From contig WYDT01000004.1 in the NCBI GenBank assembly GCA_013122435.1, positions 1-64,000 of the forward strand: a stretch of 64,000 nucleotides of DNA. The letters are read 5' to 3'. Below the pieces are notes generated by a model, which did not search any database, was not told the DNA's origin, and saw only the letters and a list, made by a program, of their open reading frames with translations. Origin of the DNA: Chloroflexi bacterium AL-N1. GTDB lineage: Bacteria; Chloroflexota; Chloroflexia; Chloroflexales; Roseiflexaceae. Position 1 is the stretch's first letter, and the number at the start of each line of letters is the position of its first letter. Made by a program: the position numbers and the translations under genes. This document shows positions 19,101 through 27,948 of this stretch, one piece after another.

Positions 19101-19306
19101 AAGCACCATTGGCGGTGACTGCGCTCGCAGGCTCATCGCACACAGTAGAAGCACTTGATCAGGATGGCTGGAAATTCGTCGGTTGGTCGGACACAGGCGC
19201 ACAAGCACATACTACTACCATACCAAATGAGAATACAACGCTGACCGCAACCTATAGAACAACAGCACCAGATCATGGCGTCTGGTTACCGTTGATTATA
19301 CGGTAA
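16184..19306 (+). CDS. Secreted PQQ-type glucose/sorbosone dehydrogenase with PKD repeats
   Basis: About 1040 residues. After a signal peptide (MWKKIMLLCALISTIAIS region) comes a soluble-aldose-dehydrogenase beta-propeller (about 45-480) with family marks such as LPTAVRFAPDGRIFVAQKGG, GLLSMALHPDF, HSIGSLAFGPDGALYASSGDG and YGLRNPFRM. Then follow a PKD domain (about 490-580, PPTADIQATPTNG and AYAWDLDDDGDYDD-like), an Ig-like stretch, a second PKD domain (about 770-850, YAWDFGDGNTSDE) and another Ig-like part. The protein ends GVWLPLIIR, the LPLxxR tail I recall from secreted Chloroflexota proteins. The start at 16184 follows GAGGGG; a start at 16220-16226 nearer the signal peptide is also possible. 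Confidence 0.85.
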   Translation: MNDVFARLQHLYMSMWKKIMLLCALISTIAISFVPSNAPTILATTAPSGFQDTVVLSGLSLPTAVRFAPDGRIFVAQKGGRIIVYDDFSDTAPTILADLRTNVYNFWDRGLLSMALHPDFPTNPYLYILYTHDAVIGGTAPLWGQLGTTYDSCPDPPGNTTNGCIVSGRLSRLQIAGDVMTGTEQVLIEDWCQQYPSHSIGSLAFGPDGALYASSGDGASGHFVDYGQNGVPINPCGDPPVAAGVLQTAPTSEGGALRSQSPRRLAGQPVVLNGTVIRVDPDTGAGLPGNPFYSSTDANERRIISYGLRNPFRMTVRPGTNELWLGDVGWSEWEEINRISNPAAATNFGWPCYEGNGVQPGYDNFNFGSCETLYGEANAVIQPMYTYRHSERIIDGGPCPRWSSATTGLAFYTNGDYPAKYKDALFFADYSRKCIWAMLKGADGNPDPANIEPFIVNAATPVDLQIGPGGDLFYVDHIGGTIHRVRYYAGNQPPTADIQATPTNGSAPLEVQFSAVGSRDSDTNDTLTYAWDLDDDGDYDDSHDVAPTYIYAPGNHTVSLRVTDRYGATDTASQLISSNNTPPSVTIDTPLVGALWEVDDLITFTGHATDQQDGNLPASALTWSILLHHCYAPDNCHVHVIQELDGVSSGTFNAPNHEYPSYLEFVLTARDSAGLESATQIQLQPKVTTYSFETAPAGLELIYGEGHTGITNFTEEMVVNAAQNVIAPLVQQHLSFDMWQDGSTESARTIRVESTPQTLKALYKNKPPVAIATATITDDVGQTVAFSSTLSTDPEGDAMGYAWDFGDGNTSDEANPVHMYTQPGAYEVQLTVTDYWNVQDTDTITIKTASPPVPEAQVTTPDGAFGVGEQLTFSGSATDLNDGVVPADKLHWQLIRHYDGTTEVLHTSAGVANGTFPALLDVDYDRIEVRLTAVNSAGKSASISVFLEPREVTLQLESSPAGMPIRFDDIEQQAPLAVTALAGSSHTVEALDQDGWKFVGWSDTGAQAHTTTIPNENTTLTATYRTTAPDHGVWLPLIIR

Positions 19307-19520
19307 TAGATAGAGAAGTCATACCAATGCTGTGCTACACCAGAGCAGTGATCACCCTGATCGATCCTCTGTCAACTCGTCATCCCCAAAACATCCATAC
19401 GTTAATAGTTTGCGTTATTAAGTAAGTGAGAGCAGATAATACGTATCAACGGAATTATCCAATCTTTTCCTACAGCGATACTTATGTGACATCCACTCAA
19501 TGCTCCCTACGGAGGCGAAC

Positions 19521-20630
19521 ATGAACATCTCACTCTTTCATTCGGCAACCAGTCAGTTCGACCATCTACCTAATGTACATTCAGTTGCGACGATGAACAC
19601 GATCAGCCACCTCATCGAGAAGCAAGTCATTCAACTCCAGCTTTCGACTGTGTTGTACGCCGGCTTCCAGCGCTTTTCCAATTTTCCTTACCAAAAAGCA
19701 TACTATGCACAACTCGGTGCAGTCTGTGACCATGTCTATATCCTAGGTATCCCTGATATGCCGCTTACCCCCATCCCAAACGTGACGTTTGTCGCACTTG
19801 ATCCTGCCTCACCGCTGGCAGCAGAGTGGTTTCTGGTTGTCGATTCCTCAGCATTCTGGACCACCCTCATTGCGAAACAGATAGATGTCTACTCCACCAC
19901 CATGCGTAATCGTCAATTTGAGGGAATCTGGTCGTACGATGAGGCGGTCGTAGGGCATGTCGCCCAGGAAATCGCACAGGTGGTCGGGCGGGAGCATGAC
20001 CCCATCACTCAGCGCGATTATGCCAGTCAAAATACCACGATGACAAAGCTGAACCAGCATTTCATGCGGGAATTAGAAGATACTAAATTTGCCAACCAAC
20101 ACCAACGCACACAACTCCTGACGCTGTACACGTTTATGGACGCACTGACCCGCGACCTACCCACCCCTTACTTTGCGGTCAATCATTTTCCGATGCCCTT
20201 GCTCGAAGATCTGGTACATATTCTCTACACCTTCTTTGAGGCCACCGATGTGGCGGTGGTCCTGCGTGAACGTAATGAATACTACCCTGTGATTGCCTCA
20301 CGCTCGAGTCACCGTACCCACCCACACACCTTACGTTCAGGTGACGGTATTAGTGTGCAGGCGATTGAACAGGAGATCATTATCTGTATCGACGATGTAG
20401 CCCAGCGTCAGGAACGTGAGCCGCTGATGCCCAACGCCAAATCGCTTATTGCCGTTCCGATTTTCGGGAAACACGGCGTGTATGGCGCCATCACGGTGGG
20501 CGACATTACCGCGAACAACTTTTCGCGCGGTCCGTACCGTTGCGGCGATTGCGAAAGTGTTGGGAGCCAACATCGAACAGCGGGCACAAGCAAGCACCGC
20601 AGGTACACAGGTCCCCGATCACAAAAGTGA
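19521..20630 (+). CDS. DICT-GAF sensory protein with late frameshift
   Basis: About 369 residues as read. The N-terminal half resembles the DICT sensory domain (TVLYAGFQRFSNF, VTFVALDPASPLAAEWFLVVDS, FEGIWSYDEAVV), and the C-terminal third is a GAF domain. GGAGG precedes the ATG at 19521. The GAF reading frame breaks near 20520 (AACTTTTCGCG): the frame read here ends in unrelated residues, while the +1 frame continues with RAVRTVAAIAKVLGANIEQRA, the expected final GAF helix, to a stop at 20655. Either a one-base indel or a sequencing error. Only the last helix is affected. DICT domains occur with two-component and diguanylate cyclase systems, but no output domain is present here. Confidence 0.7.
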   Translation: MNISLFHSATSQFDHLPNVHSVATMNTISHLIEKQVIQLQLSTVLYAGFQRFSNFPYQKAYYAQLGAVCDHVYILGIPDMPLTPIPNVTFVALDPASPLAAEWFLVVDSSAFWTTLIAKQIDVYSTTMRNRQFEGIWSYDEAVVGHVAQEIAQVVGREHDPITQRDYASQNTTMTKLNQHFMRELEDTKFANQHQRTQLLTLYTFMDALTRDLPTPYFAVNHFPMPLLEDLVHILYTFFEATDVAVVLRERNEYYPVIASRSSHRTHPHTLRSGDGISVQAIEQEIIICIDDVAQRQEREPLMPNAKSLIAVPIFGKHGVYGAITVGDITANNFSRGPYRCGDCESVGSQHRTAGTSKHRRYTGPRSQK

Positions 20631-20655
20631 TACGGTGAAAACACTCGTACCGTAG

Positions 20656-21467
20656 CAGAACCTTGCCCGTTTGCCTGTTGACACCTGTTGCGAAGCCATA
20701 CGACATAGTGCTCATCTTACCACACTACTCCGTAATGAGCATCTGAACCACTTGTCTAGGATACCTTGCTCCCCTCGGATGTCAGCGAGATTTGTCCAGT
20801 GCTGTATGCGGAATACCCACTGATACAGCAGGGGGTTTTGTCAACGCACCTGTCATCCGATTGGGCATGGGTAGCGGTGGCAACGGGCAACAGCAGCAGC
20901 AAGCGCAGACTCGCTGTGAACACGTGGCGGAACCGTATGACCGCCTAAAAAGCGGGGTGTGTACCACCGCTATCCACCCATACCGATACCTGCATAGCGT
21001 CAGAATGACCATGATCGCCGTCTTACGCACCTCGGAGACAGTAGGGATACACATCTTATGGAGCTGCAAACACCTCTCAGCCCTTCGGATCGGTGACAGA
21101 AATGCCATCGATAATGCGGCGTTGGAACACGAGCAAACTCCGCAGGATCGGAATTTCCCAACGATCAGCACGCACTTCATCATAGTGGAGACGCATCAGA
21201 GCGCCTGTGCCGTAGCGCTCCGTTTGGGCGTCGATATTGTGTTCGAGATAATGAGGCATTATTGCGCCCCAAACATGACACGTGTCATAAGGGAGATACC
21301 CCACCAAAGATGATGTGACCGCGTGGCGATAGTCTTGATGGACTCCATGCTCAATCGGGCTGATAGGAATCATGAGCGACGGTTGCAGAAAACACAGATG
21401 CTTGAATCGTATATGAATATGCGATCACACATCATCGATTCTGGGGACGATAGCTTCTCTTTGTGAA
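20656..21467. other. Long region without a recognised gene
   Basis: About 810 bp with only short or compositionally odd ORFs. The first half reads as cysteine-rich nonsense on both strands. The best candidate is a 98-codon minus-strand ORF (21077-21373, listed separately). The region may be a decayed gene. Confidence 0.5.
21077..21373 (-). CDS. Hypothetical protein or gene fragment (98 aa)
   Basis: A minus-strand ORF with fairly natural composition (for example YLPYDTCHVWGAIMPHYLEH and RLHYDEVRADRWEIPILRS). No family is recognised and no good ribosome binding site is seen before the ATG. It could be the remnant of a longer protein whose other parts are lost in the surrounding non-coding sequence. 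Confidence 0.3.
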   Translation of the reverse strand: MIPISPIEHGVHQDYRHAVTSSLVGYLPYDTCHVWGAIMPHYLEHNIDAQTERYGTGALMRLHYDEVRADRWEIPILRSLLVFQRRIIDGISVTDPKG

Positions 21468-22520
21468 TTACGTTATCACGACAGCACCACCACCCTGCGC
21501 GTGCGACTCTCGTGCAGCGTCAAGTATTTGTTGCACATAGAGACCATCGGTAAAGGTTGCCCCTGCGGCAATCGCCATACAATCGCCTGCCAGAAATTGA
21601 CGGAGTGCATACCCTAAATACACCGTACCCTGCGGAAAATCACCACTCAGATCATCTGGAATCTCGCAGGTGTGAGCAGGCGTGATGTCCTCAAAACCCG
21701 CTCCCGCCGCTGCGTGAAGCAACTGCCCATCGGTCCAGCGCAGTGTCCCCTCGTCACCGTAGATCGTCAGGCTGTTGGGCTCATTGAGCAGGGCCACCGA
21801 ACTACCTTCCAGATTGGCTAAGGCACCATTCGCAAACCACAAACGCAGGCTGTAGTAGTCATCGCTGGAGACCGGTTTGCTCCCCTCGGGGGCAGGTCGC
21901 TCGGTGATGAATGTGTTGAGGATCGCCGAAACATGCGTCACCTCGGTGCCAAGCACATAGCGTAGCGTATCGATCTGGTGCGACGAGATCGCGCCGAGGA
22001 GTCCCCCACCACGTGAAGCATCACTCCACCAGTTCCACACGCGGTTACGGTCGGCACGGAAGGGTCCGATCACCATACCAAGCGCATGGCGCACCTGCCC
22101 GATAGCACCATCGGCAATCAATTGACGGGCATGAATGAGGGCAGGCAAAAAACGCAACTCGTGGTCGATTAGGGCCATCTGATTGGGGTGAGCGTTGGCG
22201 GCATCCAGCATCTGTTGGGCTTCGGTCGCATTCATCGCGGTGGGCTTTTCGCATAGCACGTGTTTGCCTGCTGCGAGTGTTACCTGAACCATCTCGTTGT
22301 GCAGATCTGGTGGTGTCACAATGCTCACCAGCGACACATCATCACGCTCCAGCATGGCCCGCCAGTCACTCAGTGCCACCGGAATACCCATCTCCCCGGC
22401 GATGCGCTCCGTTTTGGCCTGGTCGCTGCCTACCAGTGCAGTGATCGTCAACCCGGCACTGCGGAAGGCCGGAACCTGCACCCGTGTGCCCCATCCACTC
22501 CCAATGATTGCAACCGTCAT
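21468..22520 (-). CDS. Gfo/Idh/MocA-family NAD(P)-dependent oxidoreductase
   Basis: About 350 residues. The N-terminal Rossmann fold begins VAIIGSGWGTRVQVPAFRSAG, the loop after it includes the family EKP motif (HVLCEKPTAMNA, about residue 90), and the C-terminal alpha/beta domain contains GGGLLGAISSHQIDTLRYVLG. Members oxidise or reduce sugars, inositols and related alcohols. I chose the ATG at 22518-22520 because GAGGGAT lies 5-6 nt upstream and the Rossmann strand begins immediately; an in-frame start 36 nt earlier lacks support. It lies downstream of the MarR gene on the same strand with a 70-nt gap. Confidence 0.88.
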   Translation of the reverse strand: MTVAIIGSGWGTRVQVPAFRSAGLTITALVGSDQAKTERIAGEMGIPVALSDWRAMLERDDVSLVSIVTPPDLHNEMVQVTLAAGKHVLCEKPTAMNATEAQQMLDAANAHPNQMALIDHELRFLPALIHARQLIADGAIGQVRHALGMVIGPFRADRNRVWNWWSDASRGGGLLGAISSHQIDTLRYVLGTEVTHVSAILNTFITERPAPEGSKPVSSDDYYSLRLWFANGALANLEGSSVALLNEPNSLTIYGDEGTLRWTDGQLLHAAAGAGFEDITPAHTCEIPDDLSGDFPQGTVYLGYALRQFLAGDCMAIAAGATFTDGLYVQQILDAARESHAQGGGAVVIT

Positions 22521-22591
22521 GGTACATCCCTCATTTCTATAGTATATCTTGTTCAACAGAGAAGGTATTAGTGTTCACACATATTATCCTA

Positions 22592-23056
22592 TCAGGATGT
22601 TTTTGTGGATGCATTGGTCTTTGGGCCTAACACAGCCGCTACTCGTTGCAGATCTTCAAATAATCGCTGCGTTTCAGATGAATGAAAAGCCGCCTGTACA
22701 CGTCCTTCTACGCGCGCCACTGCCAGATCTGCTTCTTGCACGATAGCCTGTCCCGCTGGAGTGAGATAGGTTTCCACGATTCGTCCTTGTGGTAGTGCAC
22801 GACGCTCAACCAAACCAGCATGCTCCAACCGTTGAAGCATAGTCGTGATCGCTGCGGGGCTCACTTCGGCAGCACGTGCAATGGAAGCCCCAGCAATGCC
22901 AGGTTGATCGCGTACCTGGGCTAAAACACCCCACTGCGCGGCACTCAACCCAAATGGAGCAAGTTCGATATTTAAGGTTGTATCAATCAGTTTACCAAAA
23001 TGATAGAGTTTGGATAGTAATGTAGAAGAGATATCCAGATCGTCCATAACATCCAT
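22592..23056 (-). CDS. MarR-family transcriptional regulator
   Basis: 154 residues with a winged-helix core: AQWGVLAQVRDQPGIAGASIARAAEVSPAAITTMLQRLEHAGLVERRAL, followed by the wing and VEGRVQAAFHSSETQRLFEDLQRVA dimer helix. The MarR pattern of an N-terminal helix, HTH and long C-terminal helix is complete. It is divergent from a transporter relic at 23.2 kb, with a tandem AT-rich repeat between them that could be its operator, and upstream of the Gfo/Idh gene on its own strand. Confidence 0.9.
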   Translation of the reverse strand: MDVMDDLDISSTLLSKLYHFGKLIDTTLNIELAPFGLSAAQWGVLAQVRDQPGIAGASIARAAEVSPAAITTMLQRLEHAGLVERRALPQGRIVETYLTPAGQAIVQEADLAVARVEGRVQAAFHSSETQRLFEDLQRVAAVLGPKTNASTKTS

Positions 23057-23133
23057 TTCCTGCGCGAGTTGCTATTTGTGTTTGCCTGTATACATAGTAA
23101 CACAGGAGATTCTCCAGGCCGTGTAACACATAG

Positions 23134-23172
23134 TTGACTTTTTATATTAATGTTTTAATATTAATGTGTTAA
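23134..23172 (+). promoter_or_regulatory. Promoter with tandem AT-rich 14-bp repeats (likely MarR operator)
   Basis: TTGACT (23134-23139) and TAATAT (23156-23161) are spaced 16 bp, a good sigma-70 match on the plus strand. Overlapping it are two adjacent 14-bp repeats, TATTAATGTTTTAA (23145-23158) and TATTAATGTGTTAA (23159-23172), differing at one base. Their location in front of the divergent MarR gene suggests a regulator binding site that would cover the -10 element. Confidence 0.55.
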
Positions 23173-23216
23173 TATAAATAGAGACAACCTACGATTTACT
23201 CAAAACAGAAACGACA

Positions 23217-23720
23217 TTGCAGGGAACACCAGCTATCTCGCTCTCCACAGAAGAGCAACAACGCCTCCCATCTACGGCCCTTGCTGCACTCCAGGTACAA
23301 CCAGGCAATGAAATAGATGTCAGTGCAAACCTGAATATTCGCAAAGCTGAGGAGGACGTGCAGAACGCATTTCAGCAGCAACGTAACCTGATTGCCGAGG
23401 CAGGTGATGGGACAGCCACAATGGAGCTTTTGTTGCAAGATCCACTACTACCCGCAGCGGTGCGACAGCTTGTGTCTCAAGGGAGTCTTGATGCAACTCA
23501 GCGCGGAGAAGCAACAACAATCATCGATGCCGCAGAGCGCCAATCTCTTGCCCTACTCACTCAGATCGATACATCCGTCAAGAGCGCTTACAACACCGCA
23601 TTTGCCACCCTGATTCGTGCCAGTCTAGGGCTGGTCATCATCAGTCTGTTATGTACCTTTGCCATTCCTGGTGCATCACTGCGTCGTGCAACAAACCTTG
23701 AAACAAAACCAGCACGATAA
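23217..23720 (+). pseudogene. C-terminal remnant of an MFS (DHA2-type) transporter
   Basis: A 167-codon frame opening at a TTG without ribosome binding site. Its end (about residues 122-150) is a single hydrophobic helix preceded by KSAYNTAFATLIRASLG, and the soluble middle resembles the last extracytoplasmic loop and final helix of EmrB/QacA-like exporters. No upstream transporter sequence remains. It lies next to a divergent MarR gene, the usual partner of such exporters, which supports the relic reading. A genuine small membrane protein cannot be excluded. Confidence 0.45.
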
Positions 23721-23768
23721 CACTTATCCCTCATTGTATAGATTGAAGCTTAAAACAAGGAGTTTTGT

Positions 23769-25000
23769 ATGACTAGTTCACCAACAAAAGTAGTAAAAAA
23801 CAGTATGGTCACGGTATGGTCATTGATGGCACTGGTGCGCCACCAATCAACAGCGCTGCTATCGTTATCACAGGAGAGCGCATCGTTGCTGTCGGCCCAT
23901 TAGAAGCGATTGCTATACTAGCCAACGCAACGGTTATCGATGCGAAAGGTGGCACAATCACACCCGGCATTATCAACTCCCACGGACACTTTGCAATGCA
24001 GGCCGCTGAGATACTCCCGGCATTTCTGGCCGCTGGTGTGACAAGTCTTGGCGACACCAACAGTCTCAGGGAAGATATCGCCATACTCCATGAAACTGGC
24101 ACCTGGCCCAACGCCGCACGCAGCTTTGCTTCCGGGCCCTGCCTCACCGCCGTTGGCGGCTACCCTGCGCCGCGAGACCCGGCAGGGGCAGTTAAGATCG
24201 ATGGTCCTGAGTCTGCCCGCGCAGCAATAGATGAAATGGCCAGCCTCGACGTCGATTACATCAAAATCGCACAGGAGCCATTCAATTGGAATTTTCAAGA
24301 CCCAGGCTATCTGCCTTTCCTCAGCGCAGAAGACATCGCGACAACCATTGATCGAGCACACGCACATGGTCTGCGGGTGCGGTCGCATCTCCGCTATGGA
24401 CACAACTTGATTATGCCTTTGATGGTGGCATTGATAGCGTGGAACATTTGCTTTTTCCCTTTGCCGATGACACCCGTTTTGAAACGCTCTACGAAGCTGG
24501 GCAACTCGACATTGCCGCCCTGCCCCAATTTGAGGAACGGATCGCGCGGATGGTAACACAAGGTGTATATCTTGTCCCAACCGTACAGATCGAGATTGTG
24601 AATCTGGCCCGTGCACAACCAGATTTTCCACAGGAAGGACTCAAGGCCGTCGCAGACTTTTCGGTGGCGGTGGTGCGGGCCTATCCATAACGCTGGGGGC
24701 CGCATCGCACTTGGCAATGACTGGGTGGGAATGCCCGCCATCGAGACCGGAATGCCACTCACCGAGATGCGCTATCTCATCGCTGCAGGTATGACCTCAG
24801 TCGAAGTCATTCAAGCCAGTACGAGCAACGCAGCCTATGTCATTGGGCAAGAGCAACATCTCGGCACACTGGAAGCGGGCAAACTGGCCGATCTTATTAT
24901 TCTACCAGGAGATCCGCTCGTCAGTATTGAAGCCTTTACTGATGTAGCTGTGGTTATCAAGGGTGGTGCAGTAGCGCATTCGGCAATTAATGTCATGTAA
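23769..25000 (+). pseudogene. Amidohydrolase (imidazolonepropionase-like), frameshifted
   Basis: The parts of one metal-dependent amidohydrolase of about 400 residues are spread over three frames. The start MTSSPTKVVKNSMV is in one frame. An 11-bp near-tandem duplication (ATGGTCACGGT, 23805-23815) then breaks it before IDGTGAPPINSAAIVI. The next segment, with NSHGHFAMQAAE, runs to about 24400, where the frame changes again before FDGGIDSVEHLLFPF. A third break lies near 24688, before HNAGGRIALGNDWVG and the C-terminal EAGKLADLIILPGDP. Each piece matches the family in order. As sequenced the gene is inactive. Confidence 0.85.
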
Positions 25001-25151
25001 AGCAATTTCCTGCTCCGGCGGCGAGAAACAGTAATACTCTCGCCGTCTTTTGATCCTTGCCCCTCCAATAATCAACCCGGTGGTATGTTTTGGTGTATGA
25101 TGATGTGTATTGCAGCGAATAATCATAGGGTATATTGGGAGAAACATATTC

Positions 25152-26003
25152 ATGCAACACGTCGTTATTACGGGCGTATCCACCGGAATTGGCTGGGGCG
25201 CAACCAAGGTGCTGATTGAACGCGGCTTTCATGTCTTTGGCAGCGTACGGAAGCAGGCCGATGCGGATCGGTTATCGGCGGAATTTGGCACGAACTTCAC
25301 ACCACTGCTCTTCGATGTCGTTGATCAAGCAGCGGTGCAGAAAGCCGCCGATCAGGTGCACGCACACCTCAATGGTCAGACATTGTCCGGGTTGGTCAAC
25401 AACGCGGGTATCGCCGTGCCGGGTCCATTGATGCATCTCGCAGTTGACCAGTATCGCCATCAACTCGAGATTAATCTGGTGGGGCCACTGATCGTGACAC
25501 AGGCATTTCTACCGTTGCTCGGCGCAGAACGTGGTTTCAAAGGCACACCTGGGCGCATTGTCAATATCAGTTCGGTGGGAGGACGGGTTGCTGCGCCTTT
25601 TGTCGGTGCTTATACGGCGTCGAAGCATGGATTAGAGGGCCTCTCCGAAAGCTGGCGGCGTGAGTTGATGATATACGGCATCGATGTCATTATCGTGGGA
25701 CCCGGTTCGGTTGCCACACCGATCTGGGACAAAGCGAACAATGAAGATATTACGCCGTTTGAAGGGACAGACTACATCAAACCACTGCAGAAATTCCGTA
25801 CATACGCAACTCGTTCTGGGAAGAAAGGTCTTGCGTCAGAGCGTGTCGGTGAGGTCATCTGGAAGGCGCTCAGCGAACCCAAACCCCGTGTGCGCTACCC
25901 CATTGTGCCGCAGCACTTTTTTAACTGGACGTTACCGATGCTGCTTCCGCGACGCATGGTGGATCGGTTCCTGGCAAGTCAGTTTGGGTTGAAACGGAAG
26001 TAA
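25152..26003 (+). CDS. Short-chain dehydrogenase/reductase (SDR)
   Basis: 283 residues of classical SDR: TGVSTGIGWGATK (TGxxxGxG cofactor motif at the N-terminus), LVNNAGIAVPG (NNAG), NISSVGGR with the catalytic Ser, and YTASKHGLEG (YxxxK). The acceptor is unknown; the sequence style is like the type often annotated as oxidoreductase of lipids, retinoids or steroids. The ATG at 25152 has GGGAGA upstream and begins right at the Rossmann strand. The next gene starts 3 nt after its stop, so the two are co-transcribed. Confidence 0.9.
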   Translation: MQHVVITGVSTGIGWGATKVLIERGFHVFGSVRKQADADRLSAEFGTNFTPLLFDVVDQAAVQKAADQVHAHLNGQTLSGLVNNAGIAVPGPLMHLAVDQYRHQLEINLVGPLIVTQAFLPLLGAERGFKGTPGRIVNISSVGGRVAAPFVGAYTASKHGLEGLSESWRRELMIYGIDVIIVGPGSVATPIWDKANNEDITPFEGTDYIKPLQKFRTYATRSGKKGLASERVGEVIWKALSEPKPRVRYPIVPQHFFNWTLPMLLPRRMVDRFLASQFGLKRK

Positions 26004-26006
26004 TGT

Positions 26007-26801
26007 ATGAACTGTCAAGCATACCATGCCTTTACCAATCAACTTGTTGCCAGTTTAACCCAACGTGCGGATGTCCTGGGGCTGGTGGCGGTGGGCTCGA
26101 TGGCAGCGCAGGACTATCAACCGGACGCGTGGTCGGATCACGATTTTTATGTCATCACTCAAGCGGGCGCGCAAGAGCACTATCGCATCCAATACACATG
26201 GCTGCCCGATCACCACAACATCGCGTGGACATTTCAAGAGACAGCTCACGGTGTCAAGGTAATATATCAGAGCGGACATCTGCTGGAGTACGCCGTTTTT
26301 GATGAACACGAGTTACAGCTGGCGCGGAGCAATCGTTATCGGGTGTTGCTCGACCGCAGCACCATTGACCAGCAGATGGCGCAGATTGCAACGCTGACCA
26401 ATAGTCAGTCTGCGACACAAATTACAGATTTTGACATCGGGCAATTCCTGACCAATATCCTGACGGGGGTGGGCCGCTACGCTCGTGGCGAGGTGTTAAG
26501 CGCACACCACTTTGCGAAGGGTAGCGCCGTCGAGCATCTGGTGAGGCTGATACAGCGTCATGTCCAATCAGAGCAACAGAGCCTGGCCGACAATCTCGAC
26601 CCGAAGCGCCGTTTTGAACTGGTATACCCGGCACTCGGAGTAGAACTCCGCGCATTGATGGTGCAGGAAGTCCCTATCGCGGCAGTAGGGTTGCTGAAGC
26701 TTTTTGGTCGTGAGTTTGCCGATGTTATGACAGAGGAGCAACGCAACGTTTTCGAGATTGTATCGCGGCAAGTTGCAGCAGTGAATAATAAAACAGCTTA
26801 A
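26007..26801 (+). CDS. Nucleotidyltransferase-domain protein (ANT-like)
   Basis: 264 residues. The N-terminal segment LGLVAVGSMAAQDYQPDAWSDHDFYV carries the pol-beta nucleotidyltransferase signature GS...SDhDf, seen in aminoglycoside adenylyltransferases, and the rest is a helical C-terminal domain. It could transfer an AMP group to a small molecule. Resistance activity is only a guess from the fold. It is directly coupled to the SDR gene and convergent with the ArsR-type regulator. Confidence 0.7.
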   Translation: MNCQAYHAFTNQLVASLTQRADVLGLVAVGSMAAQDYQPDAWSDHDFYVITQAGAQEHYRIQYTWLPDHHNIAWTFQETAHGVKVIYQSGHLLEYAVFDEHELQLARSNRYRVLLDRSTIDQQMAQIATLTNSQSATQITDFDIGQFLTNILTGVGRYARGEVLSAHHFAKGSAVEHLVRLIQRHVQSEQQSLADNLDPKRRFELVYPALGVELRALMVQEVPIAAVGLLKLFGREFADVMTEEQRNVFEIVSRQVAAVNNKTA

Positions 26802-26820
26802 TCCATTCAATAATGACGGG

Positions 26821-27927
26821 TTATCGCAACGCATTGAGCATACGCACAATCTCATCAATTGCGCGGGGATTGAGTTGATACACCTTTGTCGCCCCCACCT
26901 CACGTCGCTCCTCAATCAGGCTGGTCGCCACCAGTTGACGGAGGTGGCGTGAGGCCGCCGATTTATCGAGGCGAAAGCGATCAATAACGTCCTGTGTGCT
27001 TAATTCGCCCACGTCGCGGAGTGCCCACAGAATGCCCAACCGTGTTTCATCGGCCAGCGCTTTGTAGCGATTGGCCAGTGTTGTCTGGTCAAAACGTCGG
27101 TCTGTGTACGTGTATGTGTTTGGCTTACGAGCGGGAAAACCAATACGCAACTCCTCATTGTCACCAAACCAGATGATATATGGGCCACTATGCAGTTGGG
27201 GAATAAAGCGCACTCGACGGTACTGCAACAACGCATCCATACGAAAGGCAAAGCGCAGATCACGATCTGTGACCACCTGCATTGCCTCTAGCATCGTTAG
27301 TCCCTTCAATGGCACCTGCTGAAATGCTGCAACCGTGGTCTGTAACCGAGGGCGTACGCGCTGCCATTCTTTGGCAACCACGGTATCCCAGACGTGCTCT
27401 AAATGTGTGACAAGCATGTTTTGTAAACGATCTGGCTCGTTAAAGAGATCGTGAATCGCACGCGGGACAGTACCTTTAACTTCGTTGAATGACTCGACCA
27501 AAAAGTGGACAAAGGCATCATAATCAGCCAGTAGCACTGCTGGATCTACTGATGGTATTGGAGCAGAATCAAAAGAAACTCGTTCGTGTGGTGAATGGAT
27601 ATTCCAGCGAAAAAGCGTATCACGGAAGACAACAGCATCCTGTGTCGCCAGCGCATGCAGATAAGCCGAAAAATCCTCGGTCGTAGCACCGCGTGGCACA
27701 GCGTTGGTCAAGGCGTCCAGCCAGATCCACTGAAAGAGCAACTCATGACGCTCCAGTACCTCCCGATCCAGTTGCAGCGTCGCCTGTGATACCCACTCAT
27801 CCAGTCCACTGGTGTGATCTGCTCGGCCCAGCAGTGACATACTCATCAGAATATTGTAGACCGGTTCTAATGCAATCACACTGATTACAGGCTCAGGTAT
27901 GGGCAATAGACGTGGTGACACAGGCAC
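26821..27927 (-). CDS. ArsR-type transcriptional regulator with long N-terminal domain
   Basis: 368 residues. The C-terminal 85 residues are a winged-helix ArsR domain (ALADETRLGILWALRD, DKSAASRHLRQLVATSLIEER). The N-terminal 280 residues are a helical ligand-sensing-like domain of the DUF5937 kind. AAGGAG precedes the GTG start. It follows the MFS exporter gene by 21 nt on the same strand, so it is probably co-transcribed with it and regulates it. Confidence 0.8.
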   Translation of the reverse strand: MPVSPRLLPIPEPVISVIALEPVYNILMSMSLLGRADHTSGLDEWVSQATLQLDREVLERHELLFQWIWLDALTNAVPRGATTEDFSAYLHALATQDAVVFRDTLFRWNIHSPHERVSFDSAPIPSVDPAVLLADYDAFVHFLVESFNEVKGTVPRAIHDLFNEPDRLQNMLVTHLEHVWDTVVAKEWQRVRPRLQTTVAAFQQVPLKGLTMLEAMQVVTDRDLRFAFRMDALLQYRRVRFIPQLHSGPYIIWFGDNEELRIGFPARKPNTYTYTDRRFDQTTLANRYKALADETRLGILWALRDVGELSTQDVIDRFRLDKSAASRHLRQLVATSLIEERREVGATKVYQLNPRAIDEIVRMLNALR

Positions 27928-27948
27928 AATTCAGCTCCTTATGTGAGT

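Noticed and set aside
20782..21183. 133-codon ORF of the minus strand in the gap after the DICT gene
   Set aside because: Cysteine runs and low complexity; no domain and no ribosome binding site. Treated as non-coding.
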